DNA of 21,978 nucleotides from Candidatus Omnitrophota bacterium (lineage in GTDB: Bacteria > Omnitrophota > JACPQZ01), in assembly GCA_016190205.1 (NCBI GenBank), contig JACPQZ010000010.1, forward strand, positions 1 through 21,978, given 5' to 3'. Each line of letters opens with the position of its first letter. The stretch's first letter is position 1. Below are positions 1 through 7,260 of the stretch, piece after piece. The notes beneath the pieces were generated by a model. It searched no databases. It was not told the origin of the DNA and saw only the letters and a list, made by a program, of their open reading frames with translations. Made by a program: the position numbers and the translations under genes.

Positions 1-15
1 ACCACGCGGGAAAGT

Positions 16-1068
16 GTGCGCGTCCTGGGCCTTGAGGATACCGGCGAGTGGCGGGCGGCGCTGGAACAGATCCCTGGAGGGTGTGAGCCATTCTTCCTGC
101 CGGAATTCTACAGGGTTGCGGCGGACCATGCGCATGCGCAGGCTGAATGCTTTGTTTTTGAAGAAGATGGATCCCTGGCGGTGTATCCGTATCTCAGACG
201 CCGGTTGAGCGCCCTGCCTTTTATTCCGGGCAATTCGCTGTTATGCGACCTGACCGGCGGCTACGGTTACAATGGCGCAGTCAGCACATCCGGGGACGTG
301 GAGTTCGCGCGCCGGTTCCGTGAGGCGTTTTGCAATCATTGCGAGACGTCGCATGTCGTGACGGAATTCGTGCGCTTTCACCCTCTGCTCGGCAATGCCA
401 AGCTCTTCGCCGGTGATTGCACCATCACGCTCGAGAATCAGAATGTCGCGCTCGACTTGCGCCGGCCGCTGGAGGAAATTCGGTCGTCCTATGAGCACAG
501 CTGCCGGAAGAACCTCAAGAAAGCCCGTCGGGAGGGGGTCAGTACGTTTGTTGAGGAGGGGGTGGGGGCCTCCTTCGAGGAGTTTCTGCGACTCTATGAC
601 GGGACCATGGTCAGGGTCGGCGCAGGGAGAGCCTATCGCTTCGAGCGTTCATACCTCGAGGGATTGGCCAGGCGGCTGTCGCCGGCCCCGGTCTTCGTCT
701 ATGCCCAGTGGCGCGGACGGATTGTTTCCTGCGAGATGGCGCTGCGTTCGGGGCAGATCATTTATTCCTATCTGGGCGGCACGGAGGCCGACGCGTTTCC
801 CGTGAGGCCCAATAATGCGCTCAAAGATGCGTTGATCGGCTGGGCGCATGAGGCCGGCTGCAAGTGGTATCTCATTGGGGGAGGACTCAAACCCGGAGAT
901 GACATCTTCCGATATAAGCGGACCCTTGCACCGGATGGCGTGATCCCCTTTCATATCGGCCGCCGGATCTACGACCCGCCGGCTTATGAGGATGTCATCA
1001 GCCGCTGGCAGGCGGCGAGGGCGCCTCGCGCGGCAGACCGCACGCGACTGCAATGTTATTGGGAATGA
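16..1068 (+). CDS. FemAB-like (GNAT-fold) N-acyltransferase, possibly 5'-partial
   Basis: This 350-residue protein resembles the FemAB/BioF2-like acyltransferases common in surface-polysaccharide loci, which move an acyl or aminoacyl group onto an amino group in the cytoplasm. A basic stretch around residues 156-169 (SCRKNLKKARREG) and a C-terminal GGGLKPGDDIFRYKR segment near 287-303, followed by an F-x-IG-x-R motif, are typical of the C-terminal GNAT domain. The GTG at 16 is the first usable start, but the frame stays open to the left edge and only a weak GGGAAAG lies in front of it, so the true start may lie outside the window. The adjacent amino-sugar genes (1907-5167) make an amino sugar a plausible acceptor, but that is inference. 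Family confidence is good; substrate is unknown. Confidence 0.7.
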   Translation: MRVLGLEDTGEWRAALEQIPGGCEPFFLPEFYRVAADHAHAQAECFVFEEDGSLAVYPYLRRRLSALPFIPGNSLLCDLTGGYGYNGAVSTSGDVEFARRFREAFCNHCETSHVVTEFVRFHPLLGNAKLFAGDCTITLENQNVALDLRRPLEEIRSSYEHSCRKNLKKARREGVSTFVEEGVGASFEEFLRLYDGTMVRVGAGRAYRFERSYLEGLARRLSPAPVFVYAQWRGRIVSCEMALRSGQIIYSYLGGTEADAFPVRPNNALKDALIGWAHEAGCKWYLIGGGLKPGDDIFRYKRTLAPDGVIPFHIGRRIYDPPAYEDVISRWQAARAPRAADRTRLQCYWE

Positions 1069-1092
1069 AGACACTTTTTCGTCGCCCAACGT

Positions 1093-1100
1093 AAAGGAGA
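1093..1100 (+). promoter_or_regulatory. Shine-Dalgarno of TylF-type gene
   Basis: AAAGGAGA lies 6 nt before the ATG at 1107 and decides against the upstream TTG at 1101. Confidence 0.7.
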
Positions 1101-1106
1101 TTGAAC

Positions 1107-1874
1107 ATGGCACTGAACGATCCGTCGACCGTCAACGAACCGAAGTCGAGCACGCCGGTGGAGGTTGAATTCCGCTTGTTGCTGGAGGATTATTACCGGC
1201 GCTCCCAGGGCTCGTTCAATGACAAGTTGAAGAGCTTCCCCAAATTTGTACCGCGCCAGCACTTGGCGACTTTCCTGGCGAAGTATGAGATCTTTAAACG
1301 GGTCATCGGGATCCATGGGTCCATTGTGGAGTGCGGCGTGTACAACGGCGGAGGCCTGTTCACCTTCGCGCAGGTGAGCGCCATTCTCGAGCCGATCAAC
1401 CACCAGCGGCGCATCGTGGGCTTCGACACCTTCGAGGGATTTTCAGAACTGATGCCGGAGGATCAGTCGAGCGCGTCGGTTTTTGCCCGAAAGGGCGGTA
1501 TGAAGGCTGATTCGTTCGAGGATATTCTGGAGGCTATTCGTCTGTTCGACATGAATCGCGCCTTAGGGCATATGACAAAAGTCGAACTGGTTCGGGGTGA
1601 TATACGGGAAACGGTCCCTCGCTATCTCCGGGAGAACCCGCATACCGTTATCAGCCTCTTGTATCTCGACCTCGATATCTATGAACCGACCAAGATTGCC
1701 TTGGAGCTTTTCCTTCCGCGCATGCCTAAGGGGGCGATCGTGGCGTTTGACGAATTAAATCGGGAAACCTGGCCTGGCGAGACGGTGGCTTTATCCAAGA
1801 CAATCGGGATTAGAAGTGTTCGATTGCAACGGTTTACGTTTGAGCCGAATATTTGTTACTTTGTGGTTGAGTGA
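1107..1874 (+). CDS. TylF/MycF-type SAM-dependent O-methyltransferase
   Basis: This 255-residue protein is a class I methyltransferase of the macrocin-O-methyltransferase (TylF) family, which methylates sugar hydroxyls using SAM and a metal. Visible motifs are the SAM-binding VECGVYNGG (74-82), GFDTFEGF (105-112), LDLDIYEPT (187-195), which carries the family's acidic metal ligands, and FDELN (214-218). The ATG at 1107 is preferred over the in-frame TTG at 1101 because AAAGGAGA (1093-1100) lies 6 nt before it. The preceding 38-nt spacer is one of only two in the window. In context it probably methylates a nucleotide sugar or a glycan residue. Confidence 0.8.
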   Translation: MALNDPSTVNEPKSSTPVEVEFRLLLEDYYRRSQGSFNDKLKSFPKFVPRQHLATFLAKYEIFKRVIGIHGSIVECGVYNGGGLFTFAQVSAILEPINHQRRIVGFDTFEGFSELMPEDQSSASVFARKGGMKADSFEDILEAIRLFDMNRALGHMTKVELVRGDIRETVPRYLRENPHTVISLLYLDLDIYEPTKIALELFLPRMPKGAIVAFDELNRETWPGETVALSKTIGIRSVRLQRFTFEPNICYFVVE

Positions 1875-1906
1875 GTAAATCCCGCGGCGGTTGAGGAATA
1901 GATCGT

Positions 1907-2983
1907 ATGCATACCCAGCTTGATTCATTTTGCATTGGCCCCTCGAAATCCATCCACGATGCCATTAGGCTTATGGACAAGGGTCGTATAGGAATCGTGC
2001 TCGTGGTAGATACGGAGTACCATTTGCTCGGCACGGTCACGGATGGAGACATACGGCGGGCCATTCTGGCGAACGTTGATATTGCGCTTCCGGTAGATAA
2101 CCTCTTGGAGCGCAAAGAGGGAACGCGTTTTTCAAATCCCGTTACCTCGCGGGTGGGTAAGGATCGGAGCACCTATTTGAACCTTCTGAAACAACACCGT
2201 ATTCACCATCTCCCCATTGTGGATGAGGGGGGGCATCTGGTAGGCCTCGTGACATCGGACGACTTTTTGCCCGATCAGACGCTTCCCGTGCAGGCCGTGG
2301 TGATGGCGGGGGGAAAGGGAAGCCGCCTTCATCCCCTGACCCGTGAAAAACCGAAACCCCTCCTGGATGTTGGGGGCCGGCCTCTCCTTGAGATCATCAT
2401 CCAGCAGCTACAGGAAGCAGGAATACAGAAGGTGAAGGTCGCGACGCATCATCAGGCAAAGATGATCAAGGAACATTTCGGGGATGGACGCAACTACGGC
2501 GTGGATCTTTCCTTTACGGAAGAGGACCGCCCTTTGGGAACGGGGGGTGGTTTGGGCCTGCTTGAGATTCCCTGCGAGACGACGCTTGTGATGAACGGGG
2601 ACATTCTCACCCAGGTTGATTTTAGGGCGATGCTCATGTTTCACCGCGAGCATCGGGCCGACCTCACGATTGCGGTGCGCTCCTATGAAATCAAGATTCC
2701 CTATGGGGTGGTGGAGTGCGACGGGCCCGTCGTGAGCGGTGTGAGAGAAAAACCGGTGATGACGCATTTTATCAATGCCGGTATCTACCTCCTGGAGCCC
2801 CTGGTCTATGGCTATATTCCGAAGGGACAGAGATTTGATATGACGGACTTAATCCAAGGCCTTATTGACGATGGACGTTTGATCACCAGTTTTCCAATTC
2901 GTGAGAACTGGATGGATATCGGTCAACACGCCGATTATGAAGAAGCACAAAAACAGGTAACCGACTGGGAGATGAGAAAATGA
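1907..2983 (+). CDS. ptmE: CBS-domain sugar-1-phosphate nucleotidyltransferase (PtmE-like)
   Basis: This 358-residue protein has an N-terminal tandem CBS pair (about 1-122, with two V-x-D-x-x-x-x-LxGxVTxxD repeats) fused to a nucleotidyltransferase domain (about 129-350). The catalytic domain shows GGKGSRLHPLT (135-145), PLGTGGGL (209-216) and the metal-binding NGDI (230-233). The same architecture is found in Campylobacter PtmE, a GlcN-1-P guanylyltransferase that starts the GDP-linked legionaminic acid pathway. The legB- and legC-like genes directly downstream support that role. CBS pairs bind adenosine nucleotides in many proteins, so allosteric control is possible. GAGGA at 1893-1897 is the ribosome site, 9 nt before the ATG. 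The sugar and nucleotide specificity are inferred from context. Confidence 0.78.
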   Translation: MHTQLDSFCIGPSKSIHDAIRLMDKGRIGIVLVVDTEYHLLGTVTDGDIRRAILANVDIALPVDNLLERKEGTRFSNPVTSRVGKDRSTYLNLLKQHRIHHLPIVDEGGHLVGLVTSDDFLPDQTLPVQAVVMAGGKGSRLHPLTREKPKPLLDVGGRPLLEIIIQQLQEAGIQKVKVATHHQAKMIKEHFGDGRNYGVDLSFTEEDRPLGTGGGLGLLEIPCETTLVMNGDILTQVDFRAMLMFHREHRADLTIAVRSYEIKIPYGVVECDGPVVSGVREKPVMTHFINAGIYLLEPLVYGYIPKGQRFDMTDLIQGLIDDGRLITSFPIRENWMDIGQHADYEEAQKQVTDWEMRK

Positions 2984-3963
2984 ATTGGACGGGGAAGCGG
3001 GTGTTGGTGACGGGCGCCGGAGGGTTTATCGGAAGCCATTTGACCGAGCGGCTGGTGGCCCTTGGGGCCCGTACCCGCGCCCTGGTGTTCTACCGTTCGA
3101 ACGGGTCCTGGGGTTGGCTGGATGATTCGAACTGTAAGCAGGATGTGGAAGTCGTGTCAGGGGATATCCGTGACCGGGATAGTGTTAAGCGCGCGGTTCA
3201 GGGTGTTGAGTACGTCTTCCACTTAGCGGCCCTGATCGCGATCCCCTATTCGTATACTGTCCCCGAATCCTTTATCCGTACCAATGTAGATGGAAGTTTA
3301 AATGTACTTCAGGCGGCGCGTGAAGAAGATGTAAGATGCGTCATACATACCTCGACCAGCGAAGCCTACGGGTCGGCACGCCGAGTTCCGATTTGCGAGG
3401 ATCACCCGCTCCAAGCGCAGTCTCCCTATGCGGCCAGTAAAATTGCGGCCGATAAGTTGGCCGAATCTTTTTATTTGTCTTATGGAACGCCGGTCGTGAC
3501 CTTGAGACCGTTCAACACATTCGGCCCCCGTCAGTCGGGCCGCTCTGTTCTTCCAACCATCATTTCACAGTGCCTGACCCAGCAGAAGTTGGTGCTCGGC
3601 AGTCTCCATCCCACCCGCGATTTCAATTATGTCGAAAATATTGTGGACGGGTTCGTCAAGGCGGCCGAAACCCCGCGCGCGGTGGGAAGAACAATCAATC
3701 TCGGTTCGGGAATGGAGCTTCGGATTCAAGAGGCCGTGGATGTGATTACGCGTATCATCGGCAAAGAGATGGTGGTGGAACGGAGTGACGAGCGCGTACG
3801 ACCTGAATCGAGCGAAGTCGTCCGTTTGATTGCGGATAACTCGGCAGCCCATGAGATTCTGGGCTGGAAGCCTTTGATCTCATTTGAGGAGGGTCTGCGA
3901 AGGACGATCGAGTGGATGGAGGAACACTTGGATGTCTATCGTGCAGGCGCCTATGTCCTCTAA
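2980..3963 (+). CDS. legB: NAD-dependent 4,6-dehydratase, LegB-like
   Basis: This 327-residue extended SDR matches LegB, which converts GDP-GlcNAc to the 4-keto-6-deoxy sugar. The Rossmann motif TGAGGFIGSH (11-20), the S/T-S-E-A-YG stretch (125-131) and the catalytic Y150-xxx-K154 are intact. The NGSWGWLD segment (41-48) resembles the NWGWL signature that I associate with LegB-type dehydratases. The start overlaps the preceding stop as ATGA, with GGAG (2968-2971) 8 nt upstream. Its place between a PtmE-like nucleotidyltransferase and a LegC-like aminotransferase agrees with the role. UDP-linked substrates cannot be ruled out. Confidence 0.85.
   Translation: MNWTGKRVLVTGAGGFIGSHLTERLVALGARTRALVFYRSNGSWGWLDDSNCKQDVEVVSGDIRDRDSVKRAVQGVEYVFHLAALIAIPYSYTVPESFIRTNVDGSLNVLQAAREEDVRCVIHTSTSEAYGSARRVPICEDHPLQAQSPYAASKIAADKLAESFYLSYGTPVVTLRPFNTFGPRQSGRSVLPTIISQCLTQQKLVLGSLHPTRDFNYVENIVDGFVKAAETPRAVGRTINLGSGMELRIQEAVDVITRIIGKEMVVERSDERVRPESSEVVRLIADNSAAHEILGWKPLISFEEGLRRTIEWMEEHLDVYRAGAYVL
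3918..3923 (+). promoter_or_regulatory. Shine-Dalgarno of legC inside legB
   Basis: GGAGGA lies 8 nt before the ATG at 3932, within the legB coding sequence, and supports the 32-nt legB/legC overlap. Confidence 0.65.
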
Positions 3964-5167
3964 CCAACAGGGCTCAGTCCAAAGCCGTGCGATCGTTCCT
4001 CTGAGTGCTCCCATGCTTCAAGGGGGTAACGAGTGGAGGTATCTCAAGGAGTGCCTGGAGTCGGGCTGGGTTTCCTCCGCCGGCCCCTTTGTGGAACGCT
4101 TTGAGAGGGAGGTAGCGGCGTTGGTAGGCGCCCAGCATGCGGTCGCGGTTGCGAGTGGTACGGCGGCACTCCATACGGCCCTTAGGGTCGTGGGCGTGGA
4201 GCCGGATGAGGAGGTCATCGTTTCGGACCTTACCTTTATCGCGCCGGTGAACGCCATCCATTATTGCGGGGCCCATCCCGTATTTATGGATGCCGATCCG
4301 GTGACCTGGCAGATGGATGCGCGGAAGCTGGAACGGTTTTTAGATGAGGAGTGCGACTTTCAAGACCAGCGCTTAATCCACAGGCGGACCCGCAGGAGGA
4401 TCCGCGCGATCCTTCCCGTGCACATCCTGGGGCTCGCGTGTGACATGGGCCGGATCATGGACGCGGCGGAGAAATATGGCCTCCGGGTCGTCGAGGACGC
4501 GGCGGAGGCCATGGGCGTGCATTTTTACGGCCGGCATGCCGGGGGTTTCGGGGACGTCGGGATCTTCAGTTTCAACGGTAACAAGATCGTCACGGCAGGA
4601 GGGGGAGGCATGGTAGTAACCGGAGACGCGGGGCTCGCCCGCCGTGCGCGCTACCTGACCACGCAGGCGAAGGATGACGAGATTGAGAGCCTCCATGGCG
4701 AGGTGGGGTATAACTACCGGCTGACGAACATTCAGGCGGCGGTGGGGTTGGCTCAGTTGGAGCGGCTCGAGGGTTTCATCGAGCGCAAGCGCGAGTTGGC
4801 CGGCCGGTATGAGGCGATCTTCAGTGCAGTGGAGGGTGTGACTTGCATGCCGAGTCCGCCAAACACACGGCCCACGTATTGGTTGTATACCGTTCTCCTG
4901 CCCCAAGGGACTCTGCCTGACGTGCGCCGGGCCATCATTGAGGAGTTGGGTGAGAATGGATTTCAAGCAAGAGCCCTGTGGCTGCCGGCCCACCGCCAGC
5001 CGTCCTATCGTTCGTCACCTGCTTTTGAGATACAGGCTGCAGATGACCTTTTTAACAGGGGAATTTGTCTGCCGTCGAGCGTCGGATTAGACCCTGTGGA
5101 TCTTTTGCGCTGTGCCGAGACCCTCGTACAAATCATAAATCGACAACGTTCAGGTGTTGCAGGGTGA
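3932..5167 (+). CDS. legC: LegC-family PLP-dependent sugar aminotransferase
   Basis: This 411-residue DegT/DnrJ/EryC1 aminotransferase resembles LegC, which aminates C4 of the LegB product. It carries SGTAAL (75-80, phosphate binding), VEDAAEA with D189 facing the pyridine nitrogen, and SFNGNK (213-218), in which K218 should hold PLP. The ATG at 3932 is chosen because GGAGGA (3918-3923) lies 8 nt upstream; this gives a 32-nt overlap with legB. An in-frame ATG at 3953 is possible but has a weaker site. Together with the two genes before it, it should give a nucleotide-linked 4-amino-4,6-dideoxy-N-acetylglucosamine. Confidence 0.85.
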   Translation: MSIVQAPMSSNQQGSVQSRAIVPLSAPMLQGGNEWRYLKECLESGWVSSAGPFVERFEREVAALVGAQHAVAVASGTAALHTALRVVGVEPDEEVIVSDLTFIAPVNAIHYCGAHPVFMDADPVTWQMDARKLERFLDEECDFQDQRLIHRRTRRRIRAILPVHILGLACDMGRIMDAAEKYGLRVVEDAAEAMGVHFYGRHAGGFGDVGIFSFNGNKIVTAGGGGMVVTGDAGLARRARYLTTQAKDDEIESLHGEVGYNYRLTNIQAAVGLAQLERLEGFIERKRELAGRYEAIFSAVEGVTCMPSPPNTRPTYWLYTVLLPQGTLPDVRRAIIEELGENGFQARALWLPAHRQPSYRSSPAFEIQAADDLFNRGICLPSSVGLDPVDLLRCAETLVQIINRQRSGVAG

Positions 5168-7260
5168 AACACTCACGAATCGTGTTGATTGAGCACCTCA
5201 CCTTGCGAAACTGGTTTTGCTCCATTCTCCCGGACTTAATTTCGCGCCGAGTTCACGGGCAGCGGGGTCCCGTGGTCTGTTATATTCTTGAAAGTTCCCG
5301 CCTTGTTCTTGGGGTGGCGGCGCTCACCGGAAGGGTTGCGGGCGTTCGGGCGAAATGGCTGGACTACCGTTTGCTCGATGTACGTGATGAGCGCGGTCTT
5401 TTGCTGCGTGAGCGGATCCGCTGGCAAGATATGGATGAAATTATGGCGCTGGTGGTTGAAACCCCGGAATACCGGGAGTCGCTGCGGGCTGAAGGCTCTT
5501 CGGGGACACGCTTGGGCTTTTACCTAAGCAGGGTCTTGGCGTCGGATGGGGTGCTCAGACGTGACGTTATCTCGCGGTCCGCATTGGTCATTCAGTTAGC
5601 GGCATGGAAGGTTAGGCAGGAGGGCGGAACGCCGGGAGTCCCCCTATTATATATGGAACGGCGGCCATGGTTGGAAGTCCTTATGCGCTATGCCGCCCGG
5701 CACGGGGTGGAGGTCATTCCGGTGCCGGCCTCATTTTCCCTGCGCAGCTTTTTGCTGGGTTCCTTAAATCCCAGGCAGGCGCACATCCTAAAATGGTTGC
5801 TCGATCACTTGCCGGCATGGGTTCCCGGCAGTTTGGGGCACGGGCTTCCCAGGCCCGTCTTTCGGGCGCCGGATCGCCCGTTCTCCACCGGCCCTCTCCC
5901 CGCCCGTCTGGGTATCGAGTTCGGAGGGCAGCTGAATCTCGAGGATCCCAGACTGCATTCCGATCTTTTTTTCATGTTCCCGTCCGACCTCAAGAAGGAA
6001 GACATGGTGGTCACGTTCGCGTTTCCGAAGGCCCCCTTCGACGTAGAGCGAGAGCGCGAGTTAAATCAAAAAGGCATTCGGGCCGCCGTGCTTCAGTCGA
6101 ATGTCCGGTCTGTTACGAGGGCGCCCGCGTCGATATCCAGGGTACAGGGACTGGAACGTCGATGGCTGGCGGAACGGATCCATAATTACAAGCTCCAGGG
6201 GGATGCCTGGAAGAGGCTTTTCGAGGAGGAGAACATCCGGCTCTTCGTCACATGGTTTATCTATGACGAAATCCATTGCATCATTCGGGACGCCGTCCGG
6301 GAGTGCGGCGGGTTGTTGGCCACGTACCAGCGTGCCTATGAAGACCATGCCTCTCCCCAGACAGGCGTTTCGACGGATATCTTCTTCGGGTATTCGAATG
6401 CGAGCGTGGAAGGGGATGCGCGCGCTTATTCCGAGATCGAATATTTCGTGACCACGGGATATCTCGGAGATTTTCGTTTCCCGCTGCTGCGGGAAGAGGC
6501 CCGGGCTGTACGGGCACGGTTACACCAGAGCGGCGCGACCCGTATTCTCGCCTATCTGGATGAGAACTCGACCGGCAATGAGCGCTGGCACTACGGGCAC
6601 GGTATGACCCGGAATAATTACGCCTTTCTCCTGGAGAAGGTGCTGACGGATTCCCATTTGGGACTGGTGATCAAGCCCAAGGCGACCTCGACGTTGAGAA
6701 ACCGGTTGGGGCCCGTGGCGGACCTCCTGGATAGGGCCAAGGCGACGGGCCGTTGTTATGTCTTCGAAAAAGGGGGGCGGCACGGCGCCTACCCCCCCTG
6801 CGCAGCCGCCCTGGCTGCAGATGTGTGCGTGCACGGGCATCTATTGGCTGGAACGGCGGGGATCGAGTCGGCCCTGACCGGTGTTCCGACTTTACTTTTG
6901 GACAGTGAGGGTTGGCCCGTCAGTCCGCTCTATCAACTGGGGGTTGGGCGCGTAGTCTTTAAAGATATGGAATCTCTTTGGAAGCGCTGCGTGGATCATT
7001 GGAACGTTCCGGGGGGCGTGCCTGGATTGGGAGACTGGGGATCGTATCTGGATCGTTTTGATCCATTTCGTGACGGCCGAGCCGCCGAGCGCATGGGGAC
7101 CTACCTCTACTGGGTGCTCGAGGGTTTGCGCTTAGGTAGCGCCCGCGAAACGGTTCTGGCGGATGCTGCGGAGCGGTATGCCGCCGTGTGGGGTCGAGAC
7201 AAGATCATCTGCCGCGGAGAAGCGCGGCGCACAGGACTGCGCGAGGCGGTGGTCCCATGA
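5164..7260 (+). CDS. Large surface-carbohydrate protein with GT-B-like C-terminus, function unknown
   Basis: This 698-residue soluble-looking protein has no confident functional match. The C-terminal third reads like the second Rossmann domain of a GT-B glycosyltransferase: LDENSTGNERWHYGHGMTRN from about 465, VIKPKATST near 502, and GTAGIESALTGVPTLLLDSEG near 561-581. The last of these has the small-residue, E-S-x-x-x-GVP pattern of GT-B donor sites. It resembles proteins annotated as 'surface carbohydrate biosynthesis protein' in Leptospira-type LPS loci; that is a recollection, not a search. The GTG start overlaps the legC stop as GTGA. The N-terminal half (1-330) is unassigned. Its position after legC suggests it acts on that module's product. 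Confidence 0.55.
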   Translation: MKHSRIVLIEHLTLRNWFCSILPDLISRRVHGQRGPVVCYILESSRLVLGVAALTGRVAGVRAKWLDYRLLDVRDERGLLLRERIRWQDMDEIMALVVETPEYRESLRAEGSSGTRLGFYLSRVLASDGVLRRDVISRSALVIQLAAWKVRQEGGTPGVPLLYMERRPWLEVLMRYAARHGVEVIPVPASFSLRSFLLGSLNPRQAHILKWLLDHLPAWVPGSLGHGLPRPVFRAPDRPFSTGPLPARLGIEFGGQLNLEDPRLHSDLFFMFPSDLKKEDMVVTFAFPKAPFDVERERELNQKGIRAAVLQSNVRSVTRAPASISRVQGLERRWLAERIHNYKLQGDAWKRLFEEENIRLFVTWFIYDEIHCIIRDAVRECGGLLATYQRAYEDHASPQTGVSTDIFFGYSNASVEGDARAYSEIEYFVTTGYLGDFRFPLLREEARAVRARLHQSGATRILAYLDENSTGNERWHYGHGMTRNNYAFLLEKVLTDSHLGLVIKPKATSTLRNRLGPVADLLDRAKATGRCYVFEKGGRHGAYPPCAAALAADVCVHGHLLAGTAGIESALTGVPTLLLDSEGWPVSPLYQLGVGRVVFKDMESLWKRCVDHWNVPGGVPGLGDWGSYLDRFDPFRDGRAAERMGTYLYWVLEGLRLGSARETVLADAAERYAAVWGRDKIICRGEARRTGLREAVVP

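Noticed and set aside
1015-1029. Hairpin GCGAGG-GCG-CCTCGC near the end of the first gene, as a terminator
   Set aside because: It lies inside the coding sequence, has a short stem and no T-tract, and the next gene follows closely.
4373-4993. 206-codon minus-strand open frame opposite legC
   Set aside because: It is the antisense of a well-conserved aminotransferase and has no ribosome site or recognisable motif.
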